Assembly: GCA_000431335.1 (NCBI GenBank)
Contig: FR888040.1
Span: forward strand, 1-51,003
DNA length: 51,003 nt
Direction of reading: 5' to 3'
Origin: Clostridium sp. CAG:343
Lineage (GTDB): Bacteria; Bacillota; Clostridia; TANB77; CAG-508
Shown here piece after piece: positions 1-9,735 of the stretch. The notes beneath the pieces were generated by a model. The model had not been told where the DNA came from. It did not search any database and saw nothing but the letters and a program-made list of their open reading frames with translations. Both the position numbers and the translations under genes were made by a program. The first letter of the stretch is position 1. Every line of letters begins with the position of its first letter.

Positions 1-131
1 TTTTTCATTCCAATCAAACGTCATTAAATAAAATTTAAGTATTATAGGGAGAGCTAAAGTCTGGACATTATAATTGATTCTTACTAAATTATAATTATAA
101 ATATAAAAAGAAAAAATGTTCGTAAAAAGTA

Positions 132-160
132 TTGACAATTTTTAAAATTGTATATACAAT
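132..160 (+). promoter_or_regulatory. sigma-A promoter of recN
   Basis: TTGACA at 132-137 and TACAAT at 155-160 are separated by 17 bases. A 12-base inverted repeat flanks the promoter: AAAAAATGTTCG at 111-122 and CGAACATTTTTT at 166-177. The arms could be operator half-sites, but they do not form a standard LexA box. Confidence 0.7.
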
Positions 161-203
161 AAAAGCGAACATTTTTTTAGTAAAAATTTTTAGGAGGTAT
201 AAC

Positions 204-1835
204 ATGATAACAACATTACATATAAAAAATATAGGAATAATAGAAGATTTAACAATCGATTTAAACAAAGGCTTAAACGTATTAACAGGAGAAACAGGAG
301 CTGGAAAAACATTAATTATTGATTCTTTACAAATTATATCAGGAGGAAGATTTTCAAAAGATATGATTCGTAGAGGAGAAAACAATTCTTTTGTTGAATT
401 ATGCATGTATGATCCTAAAAATGAAAAATCAGAAGACGGAAATATAATTGTTTCAAGAGAGATAAATTTAAATGGAAAAAATATGTGCAAAATTAATGGA
501 AGAATGGTAACTGTAAATGAATTAAGAACATTTATGAAAGAATTTATTGAAATTCACGGTCAAAATGATAACCAAAATTTATTAGACAATAAATTACATT
601 TACAATATTTAGATGGATTTATAGGAGAAGAAATAGAAAGCAATTTAAATAAATATTATGTTTTGTATGAAAAATATAACAAAATAAAAAGTGAATTAAA
701 AGCCAATTATGGTGATGAAAAAGAAAAACAAAGGAAATTAGATTTGCTAAAATATCAATTTGACGAAATAGAAAAAGCAGAATTAAAAACAGAAGAGGAA
801 TACGAATTAGAAGAAAAAAGAAAAATAGTAATGAATTCTGAAAAAATTTCGCAAAATTTGCAAGAAGCTGAAGGATTAATAGCTGATAATGGAATTGATA
901 GTATTAGTATGGCTATTAGGGCTTTAGAAAAAATTGAGAATATTGACGAAAAATACGAAAAAGTATCAGCTAATTTAAAAAATATATATTATGAATTACA
1001 AGAACTTACAAGAGATATAGAAAATTATAATAGTGATATTTATTTTGATGAAGAAGAACGAAATTATATAGAAGAACGTTTAGATTTAATACATTCATTA
1101 AAAAGAAAATATGGAAATACTATTGAAGAAATTTTAAATTACAAACAAGAAATAAAAGAGGAGATAAATCGTATTGAAAATTTAGAAGATTATACAAATA
1201 AATTAAAAAAAGAGTTAAAGAACGTTGAAGACCAAATGAATATTATTGCGCAAAAAATGCATGAGGAAAGGAAAGAGAGTGCTTGTAAGTTAAGTGAGGA
1301 AATTAATGAAGAGTTAATTGATTTGGAAATGAAAAATGCTAAAATAAAGGTGAATGTAAGTTATTTAGAAAATGGCTACCTAAAAAATGGAAAAGATAAA
1401 GTGGTATTTTCTATTATTACAAATGTTGGAGAAGAAGAAAAAGAACTTTCAAAAATTGCATCTGGAGGAGAAATGTCAAGAATAATGTTGGCAATTAAAA
1501 AAGTTTTAGCTGAATCTGATAAAATGCCAGTGTTAGTATTTGACGAAATTGACACAGGAATTAGTGGAAAAGCTGCAAATGCAGTTGCTAAAAAATTAAA
1601 AGCAATTGCTAAAGAACATCAAGTAATGTGTATATCACATTTACCAAATATTGCTGCAAATGCAGACCATAATTATTTTATTAGTAAAGATGTAAATAAT
1701 AATAGAACAAAGACTAAAATACGATTATTAAATGAAAATGAAGTAATAGAGGAAATTGCAAGAATTTCTTCGGGAGAAATAAATGAAGTCTCTTTAAAAT
1801 ATGCAACAGAATTAAGAAACAAAAAAGCTTCATAA
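204..1835 (+). CDS. recN: DNA repair protein RecN
   Basis: SMC-like ATPase that acts in recombinational repair of double-strand breaks. From the chosen start it is 543 residues, normal for RecN. The Walker A motif GETGAGKT lies at residues 29-36. Long coiled-coil arms fill the middle, followed by an ABC signature (ASGGEMSR) and a Walker B segment (VLVFDEIDTGISG) near the C-terminus. The ATG at 204 is preferred over an earlier in-frame codon because TAGGAGGT sits just upstream and the family's N-terminal strand begins there. It has its own promoter; eno follows after about 80 bases. Confidence 0.96.
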   Translation: MITTLHIKNIGIIEDLTIDLNKGLNVLTGETGAGKTLIIDSLQIISGGRFSKDMIRRGENNSFVELCMYDPKNEKSEDGNIIVSREINLNGKNMCKINGRMVTVNELRTFMKEFIEIHGQNDNQNLLDNKLHLQYLDGFIGEEIESNLNKYYVLYEKYNKIKSELKANYGDEKEKQRKLDLLKYQFDEIEKAELKTEEEYELEEKRKIVMNSEKISQNLQEAEGLIADNGIDSISMAIRALEKIENIDEKYEKVSANLKNIYYELQELTRDIENYNSDIYFDEEERNYIEERLDLIHSLKRKYGNTIEEILNYKQEIKEEINRIENLEDYTNKLKKELKNVEDQMNIIAQKMHEERKESACKLSEEINEELIDLEMKNAKIKVNVSYLENGYLKNGKDKVVFSIITNVGEEEKELSKIASGGEMSRIMLAIKKVLAESDKMPVLVFDEIDTGISGKAANAVAKKLKAIAKEHQVMCISHLPNIAANADHNYFISKDVNNNRTKTKIRLLNENEVIEEIARISSGEINEVSLKYATELRNKKAS

Positions 1836-1918
1836 TTAAAATTAAAAATTAATTGATTTAAAGTGTTTACGTATTTAATACTTGGTACATAATATATCTA
1901 AAAAAAAGGAGGAAAATT

Positions 1919-3181
1919 ATGAAAAACTTTTTAGGTATTAGAGATGTAAAAGCACTTCAAATTTTAGATTCGAGAGGGAATCCTACTATTCAAGTAGAAG
2001 TAATTACGGAAGATGGATATGTTGGAAAAGCATCTGTACCATCTGGAGCATCTACTGGAAGCTTTGAAGCGGTGGAATTACGTGATGGTGATAAAAGTAG
2101 ATATTTAGGTAAAGGAGTAGAAAAGGCTGTAGAAAATGTTAATAAGAAAATAGCGAAGGCAATTATAGGAATGAATGTATATGAACAAAGAAAAATTGAC
2201 GAAGAAATGATAAAATTAGATGATACTCCAAATAAATCAAATTTAGGAGCAAACAGCATTTTAGGAGTTTCTTTGGCAGTAGCAAAAGCTGCATCAAATT
2301 CATTAGGGTTAGATTTATACCAATATATTGGAGGAATAAATGGAAAAGAATTACCTATTCCTATGATGAATATATTAAATGGAGGAAAACATTCAGATAA
2401 TAATATAAGTATACAAGAATTTATGATTATGCCTATTGGTAACATTACCTTTACAGAGAGAATGAGAAGAGGAGTTGAAATTTATCATACATTAAAAAAG
2501 GTATTAAAAGAAAAAGGCTATAGTGTAGGTGTTGGAGATGAAGGAGGATTTGCACCAAACTTAGAAAACGAAGAACAAGCTTTAGATATTATAATAGAAG
2601 CTATAAGAAAAGCTGGATATGAACCGGGAAAAGATATAAAATTAGCACTTGATATTGCTAGTACAGAAATGTATGAAGAAGCAAAGAAGATTAATAAACA
2701 AGGATATTATTTTTGGAAAACAAAACAATATAAAACACAAGAAGAAATGATAGAATATATTGTAGAATTGTGTAATAAATATCCTATCTTTTCTATTGAA
2801 GACGGTTTAGCAGAAGAAGATTGGGAAGGATGGAAAGTATTAACTGAGAGGTTAGGAAATAAAGTTCAATTAGTAGGAGATGACTTATTTGTAACAAATC
2901 CAAAAAGGTTAGGAAGAGGAATTGAAAAAAATGTTGCAAATGCCATATTGATAAAACCAAATCAAATTGGAACATTAACAGAAACTTTATATACAATACA
3001 AAAGGCAAAACAAAATGGATATAAAACAGTAATATCACACAGATCAGGAGAGACTGAAGATACTACAATAGCTGATATAGCAGTAGGAGTAAATGCTGGC
3101 CAAATAAAAACAGGAGCACCTTGTAGGACAGATAGAGTTTCTAAATATAATAGGTTACTATATATTGAAGAAGAAATATAA
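1919..3181 (+). CDS. eno: enolase
   Basis: Interconverts 2-phosphoglycerate and phosphoenolpyruvate in glycolysis. It is 420 residues, close to the usual 430. Visible landmarks are DSRGNPT near the N-terminus, the substrate-loop region SGASTGSFEA, metal ligands in LALDIAS, SIEDGLAEEDW and VGDDLFVTN, the catalytic-lysine segment LIKPNQIGT, and SHRSGETEDT near the end. A strong GGAGGA site precedes the ATG. The gene ends at a bidirectional terminator shared with the opposing von Willebrand A gene, so it is probably monocistronic. Confidence 0.98.
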   Translation: MKNFLGIRDVKALQILDSRGNPTIQVEVITEDGYVGKASVPSGASTGSFEAVELRDGDKSRYLGKGVEKAVENVNKKIAKAIIGMNVYEQRKIDEEMIKLDDTPNKSNLGANSILGVSLAVAKAASNSLGLDLYQYIGGINGKELPIPMMNILNGGKHSDNNISIQEFMIMPIGNITFTERMRRGVEIYHTLKKVLKEKGYSVGVGDEGGFAPNLENEEQALDIIIEAIRKAGYEPGKDIKLALDIASTEMYEEAKKINKQGYYFWKTKQYKTQEEMIEYIVELCNKYPIFSIEDGLAEEDWEGWKVLTERLGNKVQLVGDDLFVTNPKRLGRGIEKNVANAILIKPNQIGTLTETLYTIQKAKQNGYKTVISHRSGETEDTTIADIAVGVNAGQIKTGAPCRTDRVSKYNRLLYIEEEI

Positions 3182-3196
3182 TAAGTTATAAAAATA

Positions 3197-3240
3197 AAAA
3201 AGAACAAATTATTCTTTTAGTATAATAATTTGTTCTTTTT
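3197..3240. terminator. bidirectional terminator between eno and the vWA gene
   Basis: A perfect 17-base inverted repeat (arms 3197-3213 and 3224-3240) begins with an A run and ends with a T run, so it can terminate transcription from both sides of this convergent pair. Confidence 0.85.
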
Positions 3241-3260
3241 ATATAAATAGATTTTATATA

Positions 3261-4613
3261 TTATTTCATTTTTCTATTAATAATTAACAACTTTGCTGTT
3301 GAGAATATAAGGATACTAATTGCAACAATACTTCCAGTTACTATAAATGTTGTTATACCTGCCTTTGGTAAAGTTGCTGGTGGTTCAGTAAGTTTTAACT
3401 TAGGTGATATATCAGATGTTTTAGTTTGCTCTTTGTTATCATAGTCTTTATAAGTAATATCAACTTTTTGATTTGTATTTAATATTTTGTCAACGATTGA
3501 ACTATCAAAATTTTCTTTTAATTTTAATTTGTATTGAACAGTTGCTGTTTCTCCATTTGCAAGTTCTGGTATTGTCCAAGTAATAGAATTATTTGATTTA
3601 TCAACTGTTGCTGATATTGTTCCAATATTTGCTTCTGATACATATGCAAAATCGAAGTTATTAATTATTTCTGCTGGGAAGTAATCAATAATTTTAATAT
3701 CTTTTAATGTTTTATTTTCTGGTATTAAAGAATTATAAATATCATTTTTTATTATTGATTCTACTTCATTATCTGTTACATAATAAAATTTTCCAACAGT
3801 AGGGTTTGAAGTTGTTCCAAATATTTCTTCAATAATTTCACCAAATGATTTAGTTGTTGTAGCTGGAATATATTTTTCATCATCAATTCCAGTTAGCATT
3901 GTTATTACATTTATATTACTTTGTTTTAATTGTTGTAATTTTGATTTCGTTTTTGAAATAACATCATCTGAATAATAGTTTTTATCATAATTTAAAGCAA
4001 CATTAGGAACACCATCTGTTAAAACAATCATATATTTATTATTATCGGTTTTTGTAAATTGTCCACTTGCTAAATCTAATCCGGATTCTAAGTTTGTTCT
4101 AGGACCATCGGCTTTTATGTTTGAAATCGCATTGTTTAATTTAGAAATATCATTACTTAAAGAAGAAACTAAATTAGCATCTTCAGATGAGCCTTCTTTA
4201 GATATATCTGTATTAGTAGAAAAACTAACAATTCCTATTTTTAATTCTTCGTTATCTTTTAAAAGATTAGAAACTAAAGTTTTAGCAGAGTCAAAGATTA
4301 ATTCTTTTCTTGTTTTAGTTCCATCAACAGTATTATTCATACTATCTGAATTATCTAAAACTAACATAATTTCTCCTGTAGGTTTATTTACAACTTCATC
4401 ATTTTTTACTTGTAATTGTATAGTTACTTCTTTATTGTTTAAGTCTTTAGAAATTAGTTTTTTCTCAAATTTTGAGTTTTCACCTAATTCAATAGTACAA
4501 ACTGGTTCTTCTACAACGTTCATAGTTACAGTACTATAAGAAGCAAAAGATAAGTTCGTTAATAAAATTAATATTAAAAATAATGAAATAAATATTTTTC
4601 TTTTTATATTCAT
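3261..4613 (-). CDS. secreted von Willebrand factor A protein with C-terminal sorting-like signal
   Basis: 450-residue surface protein. An N-terminal signal peptide (basic MNIKRK, then a hydrophobic stretch to about residue 24) is followed by a vWA domain. Its metal-ion-dependent adhesion motif reads DNSDS (D-x-S-x-S), and the region IVLTDGVPN follows the expected fold. A beta-rich domain comes next. The C-terminus has LPKAG, then a hydrophobic segment and a short basic tail (INRKMK), the layout of a sortase signal in which the usual Thr of LPxTG is Ala. It is probably an adhesin or pilus-type subunit; the ligand is unknown. No sortase gene is in the window. Confidence 0.8.
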   Translation of the reverse strand: MNIKRKIFISLFLILILLTNLSFASYSTVTMNVVEEPVCTIELGENSKFEKKLISKDLNNKEVTIQLQVKNDEVVNKPTGEIMLVLDNSDSMNNTVDGTKTRKELIFDSAKTLVSNLLKDNEELKIGIVSFSTNTDISKEGSSEDANLVSSLSNDISKLNNAISNIKADGPRTNLESGLDLASGQFTKTDNNKYMIVLTDGVPNVALNYDKNYYSDDVISKTKSKLQQLKQSNINVITMLTGIDDEKYIPATTTKSFGEIIEEIFGTTSNPTVGKFYYVTDNEVESIIKNDIYNSLIPENKTLKDIKIIDYFPAEIINNFDFAYVSEANIGTISATVDKSNNSITWTIPELANGETATVQYKLKLKENFDSSIVDKILNTNQKVDITYKDYDNKEQTKTSDISPKLKLTEPPATLPKAGITTFIVTGSIVAISILIFSTAKLLIINRKMK

Positions 4614-4701
4614 ATAACTTCACTCCTTCATATAATCCTAATATATTTTAACATAAGATAAAAATAAATACAATAATTTTAATAAAAACAAACAAAAAGT
4701 A

Positions 4702-4730
4702 TTGAAAGAATAGGCAAAATATGTTAAAAT
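4702..4730 (+). promoter_or_regulatory. promoter of the pheS/pheT T-box transcript
   Basis: TTGAAA at 4702-4707 and TAAAAT at 4725-4730 with a 17-base spacer, directly upstream of the T-box leader. Confidence 0.6.
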
Positions 4731-4737
4731 AATAACT

Positions 4738-5000
4738 GTGATAAAAAAGAGCCAATTAAAAAGCATAGTAAATCTATTAGAAAAATATTCAAGAGAAAAT
4801 GATCTAGGCTGGAAATCATTTATATTTTGTAGATTGAAATTTCACTTTTTAGGTCTTTTTCTGAAAAGAGATAAGTAGGAAAAAGCGGTTGAACCGTTAA
4901 AACTATAATGAGGTTAGATATTAAACTAATAAAATTAGGTGGTACCACGAAAGATAAGCCATTTCGTCCTATGTTATATATAGGATGAATGGCTTTTTAG
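4738..5000 (+). promoter_or_regulatory. T-box leader riboswitch, probably tRNA-Phe specific
   Basis: The conserved T-box AGGTGGTACCACG lies at 4937-4949. A strong terminator hairpin follows (arms about 4956-4971 and 4980-4996, then a T run). A TTC triplet at 4841-4843, in the expected 3' side of stem I, would be the Phe specifier and agrees with the pheS and pheT genes downstream. Uncharged tRNA-Phe should stabilise the antiterminator and let the operon be transcribed. The specifier position is by eye, not by folding. Confidence 0.9.
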
Positions 5001-5048
5001 ATGGAAATTAAATTTAAAATAAAATTTAATAAAGGATGTTGATGAAAA

Positions 5049-5402
5049 ATGAAAGAAACTAGTAAATGCTTGGAATATTATTTAGACTCTAAGGTCTATA
5101 ATTATGAAGATGTAGAAAAGAATATTGAAGAAACTAAAAAAGATTTTCCAAAAAAGAAATTTTCTGTAAATGTAACGACCAATTCATTTGGAATGTATGT
5201 AATTACATTTAATTTTGAAAATAAAAAAACTTGGTTTTCAAAGATTATACTTTATTTTAAGAGAAAAAAGACATTAATGTTACAAGATGCAAATGGAAAC
5301 AAGAAAGATAATTTTGGAAAAGAAAAAAATAGACGATTAGAAAAGGCTTATAAAAATCAATATGGAAAATACAAGAGCACAGGCATTTATAAACCATATT
5401 AA
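5049..5402 (+). CDS. hypothetical protein, first gene of the T-box operon
   Basis: 117 residues, not recognised. It is Lys/Glu-rich and soluble, with a central beta-like stretch (FSVNVTTNSFGMYVITFNF) and a basic, aromatic C-terminal half. No signal peptide or complete membrane helix is evident, although WFSKIILYF is locally hydrophobic. It lies between the Phe T-box terminator and pheS, 18 bases before the pheS start, so it should be induced by Phe starvation together with pheS/pheT. That position hints at a link to translation, but nothing in the sequence shows a function. Confidence 0.75.
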   Translation: MKETSKCLEYYLDSKVYNYEDVEKNIEETKKDFPKKKFSVNVTTNSFGMYVITFNFENKKTWFSKIILYFKRKKTLMLQDANGNKKDNFGKEKNRRLEKAYKNQYGKYKSTGIYKPY

Positions 5403-5420
5403 AAGGGAGGATATTTTTAA

Positions 5421-6440
5421 ATGAAAGAGCAAATCGAAAAAATTAAAGAAAATTCAAAACAAGAAATAATGAAATGTGAAAATATTAAAGAACTAAATGA
5501 AATTAAAGTAAAATATTTAGGTAAAAAAGGTGAATTAACAGTTGTATTAAGAGGAATGGGAGCTTTAAGCCCAGAAGAAAGACCAGTAATTGGAAGCTTA
5601 GTAAATCAAGTAAGAGATGAACTAAGTTGTTTAGTTGAAGATAAAGAAAAACAGTTAAAAAAAGAGGAACTATTAAAAAGATTAGAAACAGAAAATATAG
5701 ATGTTACAGAACCTAGTAAAAAGGTTGAATTAGGATCATTACATCCAATTACACAAATAATTAGTGAAGTAGAAGATATATTTTTAGGAATGGGATATGA
5801 AATTGCAGATGGCCCAGAAGTAGAAAAGGCAATTTATAATTTTGATAAATTGAATACACCACCAGATCATCCAGCAAGAGATATTCAAGATACTTTTTAC
5901 ATTACAAATGATATTGTGCTTAGAAGCCAAACATCTCCAGTACAGGCAAGAGTAATGGAAAATAAAAAGCCACCAATAAAAATAATTTGTCCAGGAACAG
6001 TTTATCGTTCTGATAGTGTAGATGCTACACATTCTCCGGTATTTCATCAAATAGAAGGTTTAGTAGTAGACAAAAATATTTCAATGACAGATTTAAAAGG
6101 AACATTAGAGATGTTTGCTAAAAAGTGTTTAGGAGAGAACACAAAAATAAGATTTAGACCACATCATTTTCCTTTTACAGAGCCAAGTGCTGAAGCAGAT
6201 GTATCTTGCTTTGTTTGTGGAGGAAAAGGTTGTAGAGTATGTAAACAAGAAGGATGGATTGAGTTACTAGGATGTGGAATGGTTCATCCAAATGTATTAA
6301 AAAATTGTGGAATTAATCCAGAAGAATATTCAGGATTTGCCTTTGGATTTGGTGTAGAAAGAATAGCAATGGCGAAATTCGGGATAGATGATATGAGATT
6401 GTTATTTGAAAATGATGTAAGATTTTTAAAACAATTTTAA
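5421..6440 (+). CDS. pheS: phenylalanine--tRNA ligase alpha subunit
   Basis: Catalytic subunit of the alpha2beta2 class II synthetase that charges tRNA-Phe. It is 339 residues, as expected. An N-terminal coiled coil (about residues 1-100) that binds tRNA is followed by the catalytic core, with motif 2 around FHQIEGLVVD, the segment RPHHFPFTEPSAE, and motif 3 GFGVERIAM near the C-terminus. AGGGAGG lies upstream of the ATG. It is the second gene of the T-box operon and is separated from pheT by an unexpected small gene. Confidence 0.98.
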   Translation: MKEQIEKIKENSKQEIMKCENIKELNEIKVKYLGKKGELTVVLRGMGALSPEERPVIGSLVNQVRDELSCLVEDKEKQLKKEELLKRLETENIDVTEPSKKVELGSLHPITQIISEVEDIFLGMGYEIADGPEVEKAIYNFDKLNTPPDHPARDIQDTFYITNDIVLRSQTSPVQARVMENKKPPIKIICPGTVYRSDSVDATHSPVFHQIEGLVVDKNISMTDLKGTLEMFAKKCLGENTKIRFRPHHFPFTEPSAEADVSCFVCGGKGCRVCKQEGWIELLGCGMVHPNVLKNCGINPEEYSGFAFGFGVERIAMAKFGIDDMRLLFENDVRFLKQF

Positions 6441-6488
6441 AAAATAATTTGAAATAAAGATTTATTTCTTATAAGGAGTGTTAAGATA

Positions 6489-6767
6489 ATGGGATTTTTT
6501 AATAAAAGACCAAAAAAGGAAAAAGTATATTCAATAAAAGAAACTAAGGAATTTATAAGCAGAAATCCAAATTATACAGCAATAGAAACAATAGGAGGAT
6601 TTAAATTAATACCAGATGATAAAGCTGATGTACATATTAAAACAATTAGACAAAAAAGAAATGATTTTATAGAAGGACTTTCCATAGGAGAAGAATCTAA
6701 AAATTTAGAATATGCTTTTAGGGAAAGTAGCCAAGTTAAAAGAGAATATACAAATTATGAAAGATAA
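6489..6767 (+). CDS. small hypothetical protein between pheS and pheT
   Basis: 92 residues, highly charged, not recognised. It has a basic N-terminus (GFFNKRPKKEKVYS), a central segment with a beta strand (ETIGGFKLIPDD), and a C-terminal charged helix. No membrane segment or metal motif. A good AAGGAG site precedes the ATG. It lies 48 bases after pheS and 27 before pheT, so it is cotranscribed with them and subject to the T-box. pheS and pheT are normally adjacent, so this insertion is lineage-specific. Confidence 0.75.
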   Translation: MGFFNKRPKKEKVYSIKETKEFISRNPNYTAIETIGGFKLIPDDKADVHIKTIRQKRNDFIEGLSIGEESKNLEYAFRESSQVKREYTNYER

Positions 6768-6794
6768 AAGTAAAAGAGAAAGGAAAGAAATCAA

Positions 6795-9197
6795 ATGAAA
6801 GCAAGTGTTGAATGGTTAAAAGAATATAGTGATATTGATGTTGATAGTATAAAGCTAGGAGATATTTTAACAATGACAGGTTCAAAAGTGGAAACAATTG
6901 AACAAAAGGGAAATGATATAAAAAATGTTGTTGTTGGAAAAATACTTGAAATAAAAAAACATGAAGATTCTGATCATCTTGTTATAACTCAAATAGACTT
7001 AGGAAATGAAAAAGTCCAAATTGTAACAGGTGCAAATAATATAAAAGAAGGAGATATCGTTCCAATTGCAAAAGATGGTTCAGAATTACCAGGTGGAGTA
7101 AAAATAAAAAAAGGACTTTTACGTGGAGTTGAATCTTGTGGTATGATGTGTTCTGTTGGCGAATTAGGATTAGATATAGAAAATTATCCTGGACAAATTG
7201 AACATGGAATAATGATTTTAGATAAAAGTCTAGAAAAAGAATTAGGTCAAGATATTGTTGATGTTTTAAAATTAAAAGAAGATATTATAGATTTTGAAAT
7301 TACACCTAATAGACCAGATTGTTTGTCAATTGAAGGGTTAGGAAGAGAAACAGCTGTATCATTAGGAAAAGAATTTAAAAATCCTAGAAAAAATATAGAT
7401 GAGTTAAAAGTAGAAGACAAGAAAAATATAGAAGGATTAACAGTAGATATTACAGCACCTGATTTATGTTATCGTTATATTGCTAGAATGGTTAAAAATG
7501 TTAAAATAGGTCCTTCACCAGATTGGATGCAAAGAAGATTGAAAGCTTGTGGAATAAGAAGTATTAATAATATTGTTGATATTACTAATTATGTTATGTT
7601 AGAGATGGGGCAACCAATGCATGCTTTTGATATTGAATCAATTAAGGGAAAACATATTACAATAAGAAGAGCAAATGATGGGGAAAAAATAACTACATTA
7701 GATGAACAAGAGAGAAAACTTGATAGTAATGACTTAGTAATTGCAGATGAAGAAAAAGCAGTTGCAATTGCAGGAGTAATGGGTGGATTAAACTCTGAAA
7801 TAGAAAAAGATACATCAACAGTTGTATTTGAGTCTGCAGTATTTAATGGTGGTAACATAAGAAAAACAGCTAAAAAAGTAGGACTAAGAACAGAGAGCTC
7901 TTCTAGATTTGAAAAGGGATTATCTTCTGAAAATGCTTTAAGAGCGATAAACAGAGCCATAGAATTAGTAGAATTAATTGGTGCTGGAGAAAAAATAGAA
8001 GGAAAAATTGATATTTACCCAACAAAGCAAAAAATAAATGAAATAAAATTTGATGTAAATAGAATTAATCAATTATTGGGAACTAACATAAGTAAAGAGG
8101 ACATGACTAATATATTAGAAAAGTTAGAAATCAAAGTAGAAGGCGATAAAGTAGTTGCTCCATACTTTAGAATGGATTTGCAATGTGTGGCAGACATAGC
8201 AGAAGAAGTAGTAAGATTTTATGGGTATGATAAGTTAGAGACAACCTTGATTAAAGCAGATACAACATTAGGAGTAAGAAACAAAGAACAAAAAATAGAA
8301 AGTAAAATAAAACAAACTCTAGTAAACAATGGATTTTCAGAAATTTATACATATGGTTTTGTAAGTGAAAAAGACTTAGAAAAATCAAATATAGACAAAG
8401 AAGTAATAGATAAATCAATTACTATAATTAATCCATTGAGTGATGAATATAAATTGATGAGACCCACAACAATTCCTAGTATGATGCAAATTTTAGAGGG
8501 AAACAATAATAAGAAAAATTTAAATGTAAAACTATTTGATATTTCAAGAAGTTATAAAAACATGAACGAAGAAATAGAAAAAGGAGAAGTACCTTTACAA
8601 GAAAACATTTTAACAATTGGTATGTATGGAGATAATATAGATTTTTATGTATTAAAAGGAATAATAGAAAATGTTTTAGAAGAAGCGGGAGTTAGTAAAT
8701 ATGATATAGAAAAAGAAACTAAAAATGGTTCTTATCATCCAGGAAGATGTGCTAACCTAAAAGTAGGAATTGATATTATTGCGACAATTGGTGAGGTACA
8801 TCCAGAAGTTTTGATGAATTATGGCATCGAAAAAAGAGTTTATTTAGCAGAAGTTAATATTACAAAGATTGTAAGATATGCTAAGTCAAATAAAAAATAT
8901 GTAGAAGTACCAAAATTTCCAGCTGTGGAAAGAGATATAGCAATGATTGTTAATGAAGATGTTGAAGTTGGTCAAATTGAAAAAATAATTTCTAAAAAAG
9001 CTAAAAAAATATTAGAAAGTATTAAATTGTTTGATATTTATAGAGATGAAAAAATAGGAATTGGAAAGAAAAGTGTTGCTTATAGTTTGATTTTTAGGGA
9101 TAAAAAGAAAACTTTAAGTGATTCTGAGATTACTAGTGTTATGGATGGTATTGTTGCTGAATTAGAAAAAACATTAGGAGCTACTTTAAGAAAATAA
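6795..9197 (+). CDS. pheT: phenylalanine--tRNA ligase beta subunit
   Basis: 800 residues, full length. An EMAP/OB-type tRNA-binding domain lies at about residues 40-150 (VVGKILEIKKHEDSDHL), followed by the B3/B4 editing region (ITPNRPDCLSIEGLGRE), a B5 domain, a degenerate class II core, and a C-terminal anticodon-binding FDX-ACB domain beginning near VPKFPAVERDIAM. It pairs with PheS and clears mischarged Tyr-tRNA-Phe. The start is supported by the typical MKASVEWLKEY opening and an AAAGGAA site. No strong terminator follows. Confidence 0.98.
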   Translation: MKASVEWLKEYSDIDVDSIKLGDILTMTGSKVETIEQKGNDIKNVVVGKILEIKKHEDSDHLVITQIDLGNEKVQIVTGANNIKEGDIVPIAKDGSELPGGVKIKKGLLRGVESCGMMCSVGELGLDIENYPGQIEHGIMILDKSLEKELGQDIVDVLKLKEDIIDFEITPNRPDCLSIEGLGRETAVSLGKEFKNPRKNIDELKVEDKKNIEGLTVDITAPDLCYRYIARMVKNVKIGPSPDWMQRRLKACGIRSINNIVDITNYVMLEMGQPMHAFDIESIKGKHITIRRANDGEKITTLDEQERKLDSNDLVIADEEKAVAIAGVMGGLNSEIEKDTSTVVFESAVFNGGNIRKTAKKVGLRTESSSRFEKGLSSENALRAINRAIELVELIGAGEKIEGKIDIYPTKQKINEIKFDVNRINQLLGTNISKEDMTNILEKLEIKVEGDKVVAPYFRMDLQCVADIAEEVVRFYGYDKLETTLIKADTTLGVRNKEQKIESKIKQTLVNNGFSEIYTYGFVSEKDLEKSNIDKEVIDKSITIINPLSDEYKLMRPTTIPSMMQILEGNNNKKNLNVKLFDISRSYKNMNEEIEKGEVPLQENILTIGMYGDNIDFYVLKGIIENVLEEAGVSKYDIEKETKNGSYHPGRCANLKVGIDIIATIGEVHPEVLMNYGIEKRVYLAEVNITKIVRYAKSNKKYVEVPKFPAVERDIAMIVNEDVEVGQIEKIISKKAKKILESIKLFDIYRDEKIGIGKKSVAYSLIFRDKKKTLSDSEITSVMDGIVAELEKTLGATLRK

Positions 9198-9297
9198 ATA
9201 GTTATAAGGTTAGTAAATGATAAGTATAATTGTGCTCGCAACAGCGGCAATATGTAGTTAGTGTAGATGTTTCTTGTTTGTATTTAAAAAGATTATT

Positions 9298-9640
9298 TTA
9301 TAATTGAAGAAGATAAGGCTGTAATGTGACCTCATCTTCTTTTATCTTTTGTATATTAAATTTATCTAAAGTATCTTTACCATAGAAGAATTCAAATGCT
9401 TCGTATAGAGTCTTTCCTCCAAGAGATTTTCTTGGCACGGAATTTATGTGTGAGAACATTAAGTCAATCTTGTTCTGCGTCAAATTTGACATAGATTTTT
9501 TCTTTAGTATAATATCTCGTATAAATTCATGATTATTTTCTCCATGTGGCTTCTGGCTTGGCATTTGTGCATCACAATAAAATATATTACTTCTAATTTC
9601 ACCTGTTTCTGCATTTACTTCAAACTGTTTATTTAGTAAA
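9298..9640 (-). pseudogene. C-terminal remnant of an IS30-family transposase
   Basis: The minus strand encodes only the end of an IS30-like DDE transposase. Recognisable pieces are ENNHEFIRD, a helix ending SMSNLTQNKIDLM, and HINSVPRKSLGGKTLYEAFEFFYG. The coding-like frame can be followed back to about 9640 (LLNKQFEVNAETGE), beyond the first available ATG at 9564. The helix-turn-helix and first two catalytic acids are missing, so it cannot transpose. It sits between pheT and the SRP operon. Confidence 0.75.
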
Positions 9641-9654
9641 TTTACTAAAAACTA

Positions 9655-9683
9655 TTGACAAATAAGCTAAAATAGTGTAAAGT
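9655..9683 (+). promoter_or_regulatory. promoter of the ylxM-ffh operon
   Basis: TTGACA at 9655-9660 and TAAAGT at 9678-9683 with a 17-base spacer, about 50 bases before the ylxM start. Confidence 0.65.
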
Positions 9684-9735
9684 ATATTAGCATTACAAAA
9701 ATATGTAATGATTTCAGAAGAAAGAGGTAATAGCT

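Noticed and set aside
111..177. LexA box at recN
   Set aside because: The inverted arms have GTTCG and CGAAC in the wrong order and distance for CGAAC-N4-GTTCG.
9198..9297. Small gene or RNA after pheT
   Set aside because: No ribosome site with a useful frame and no clear hairpin; nothing to support.
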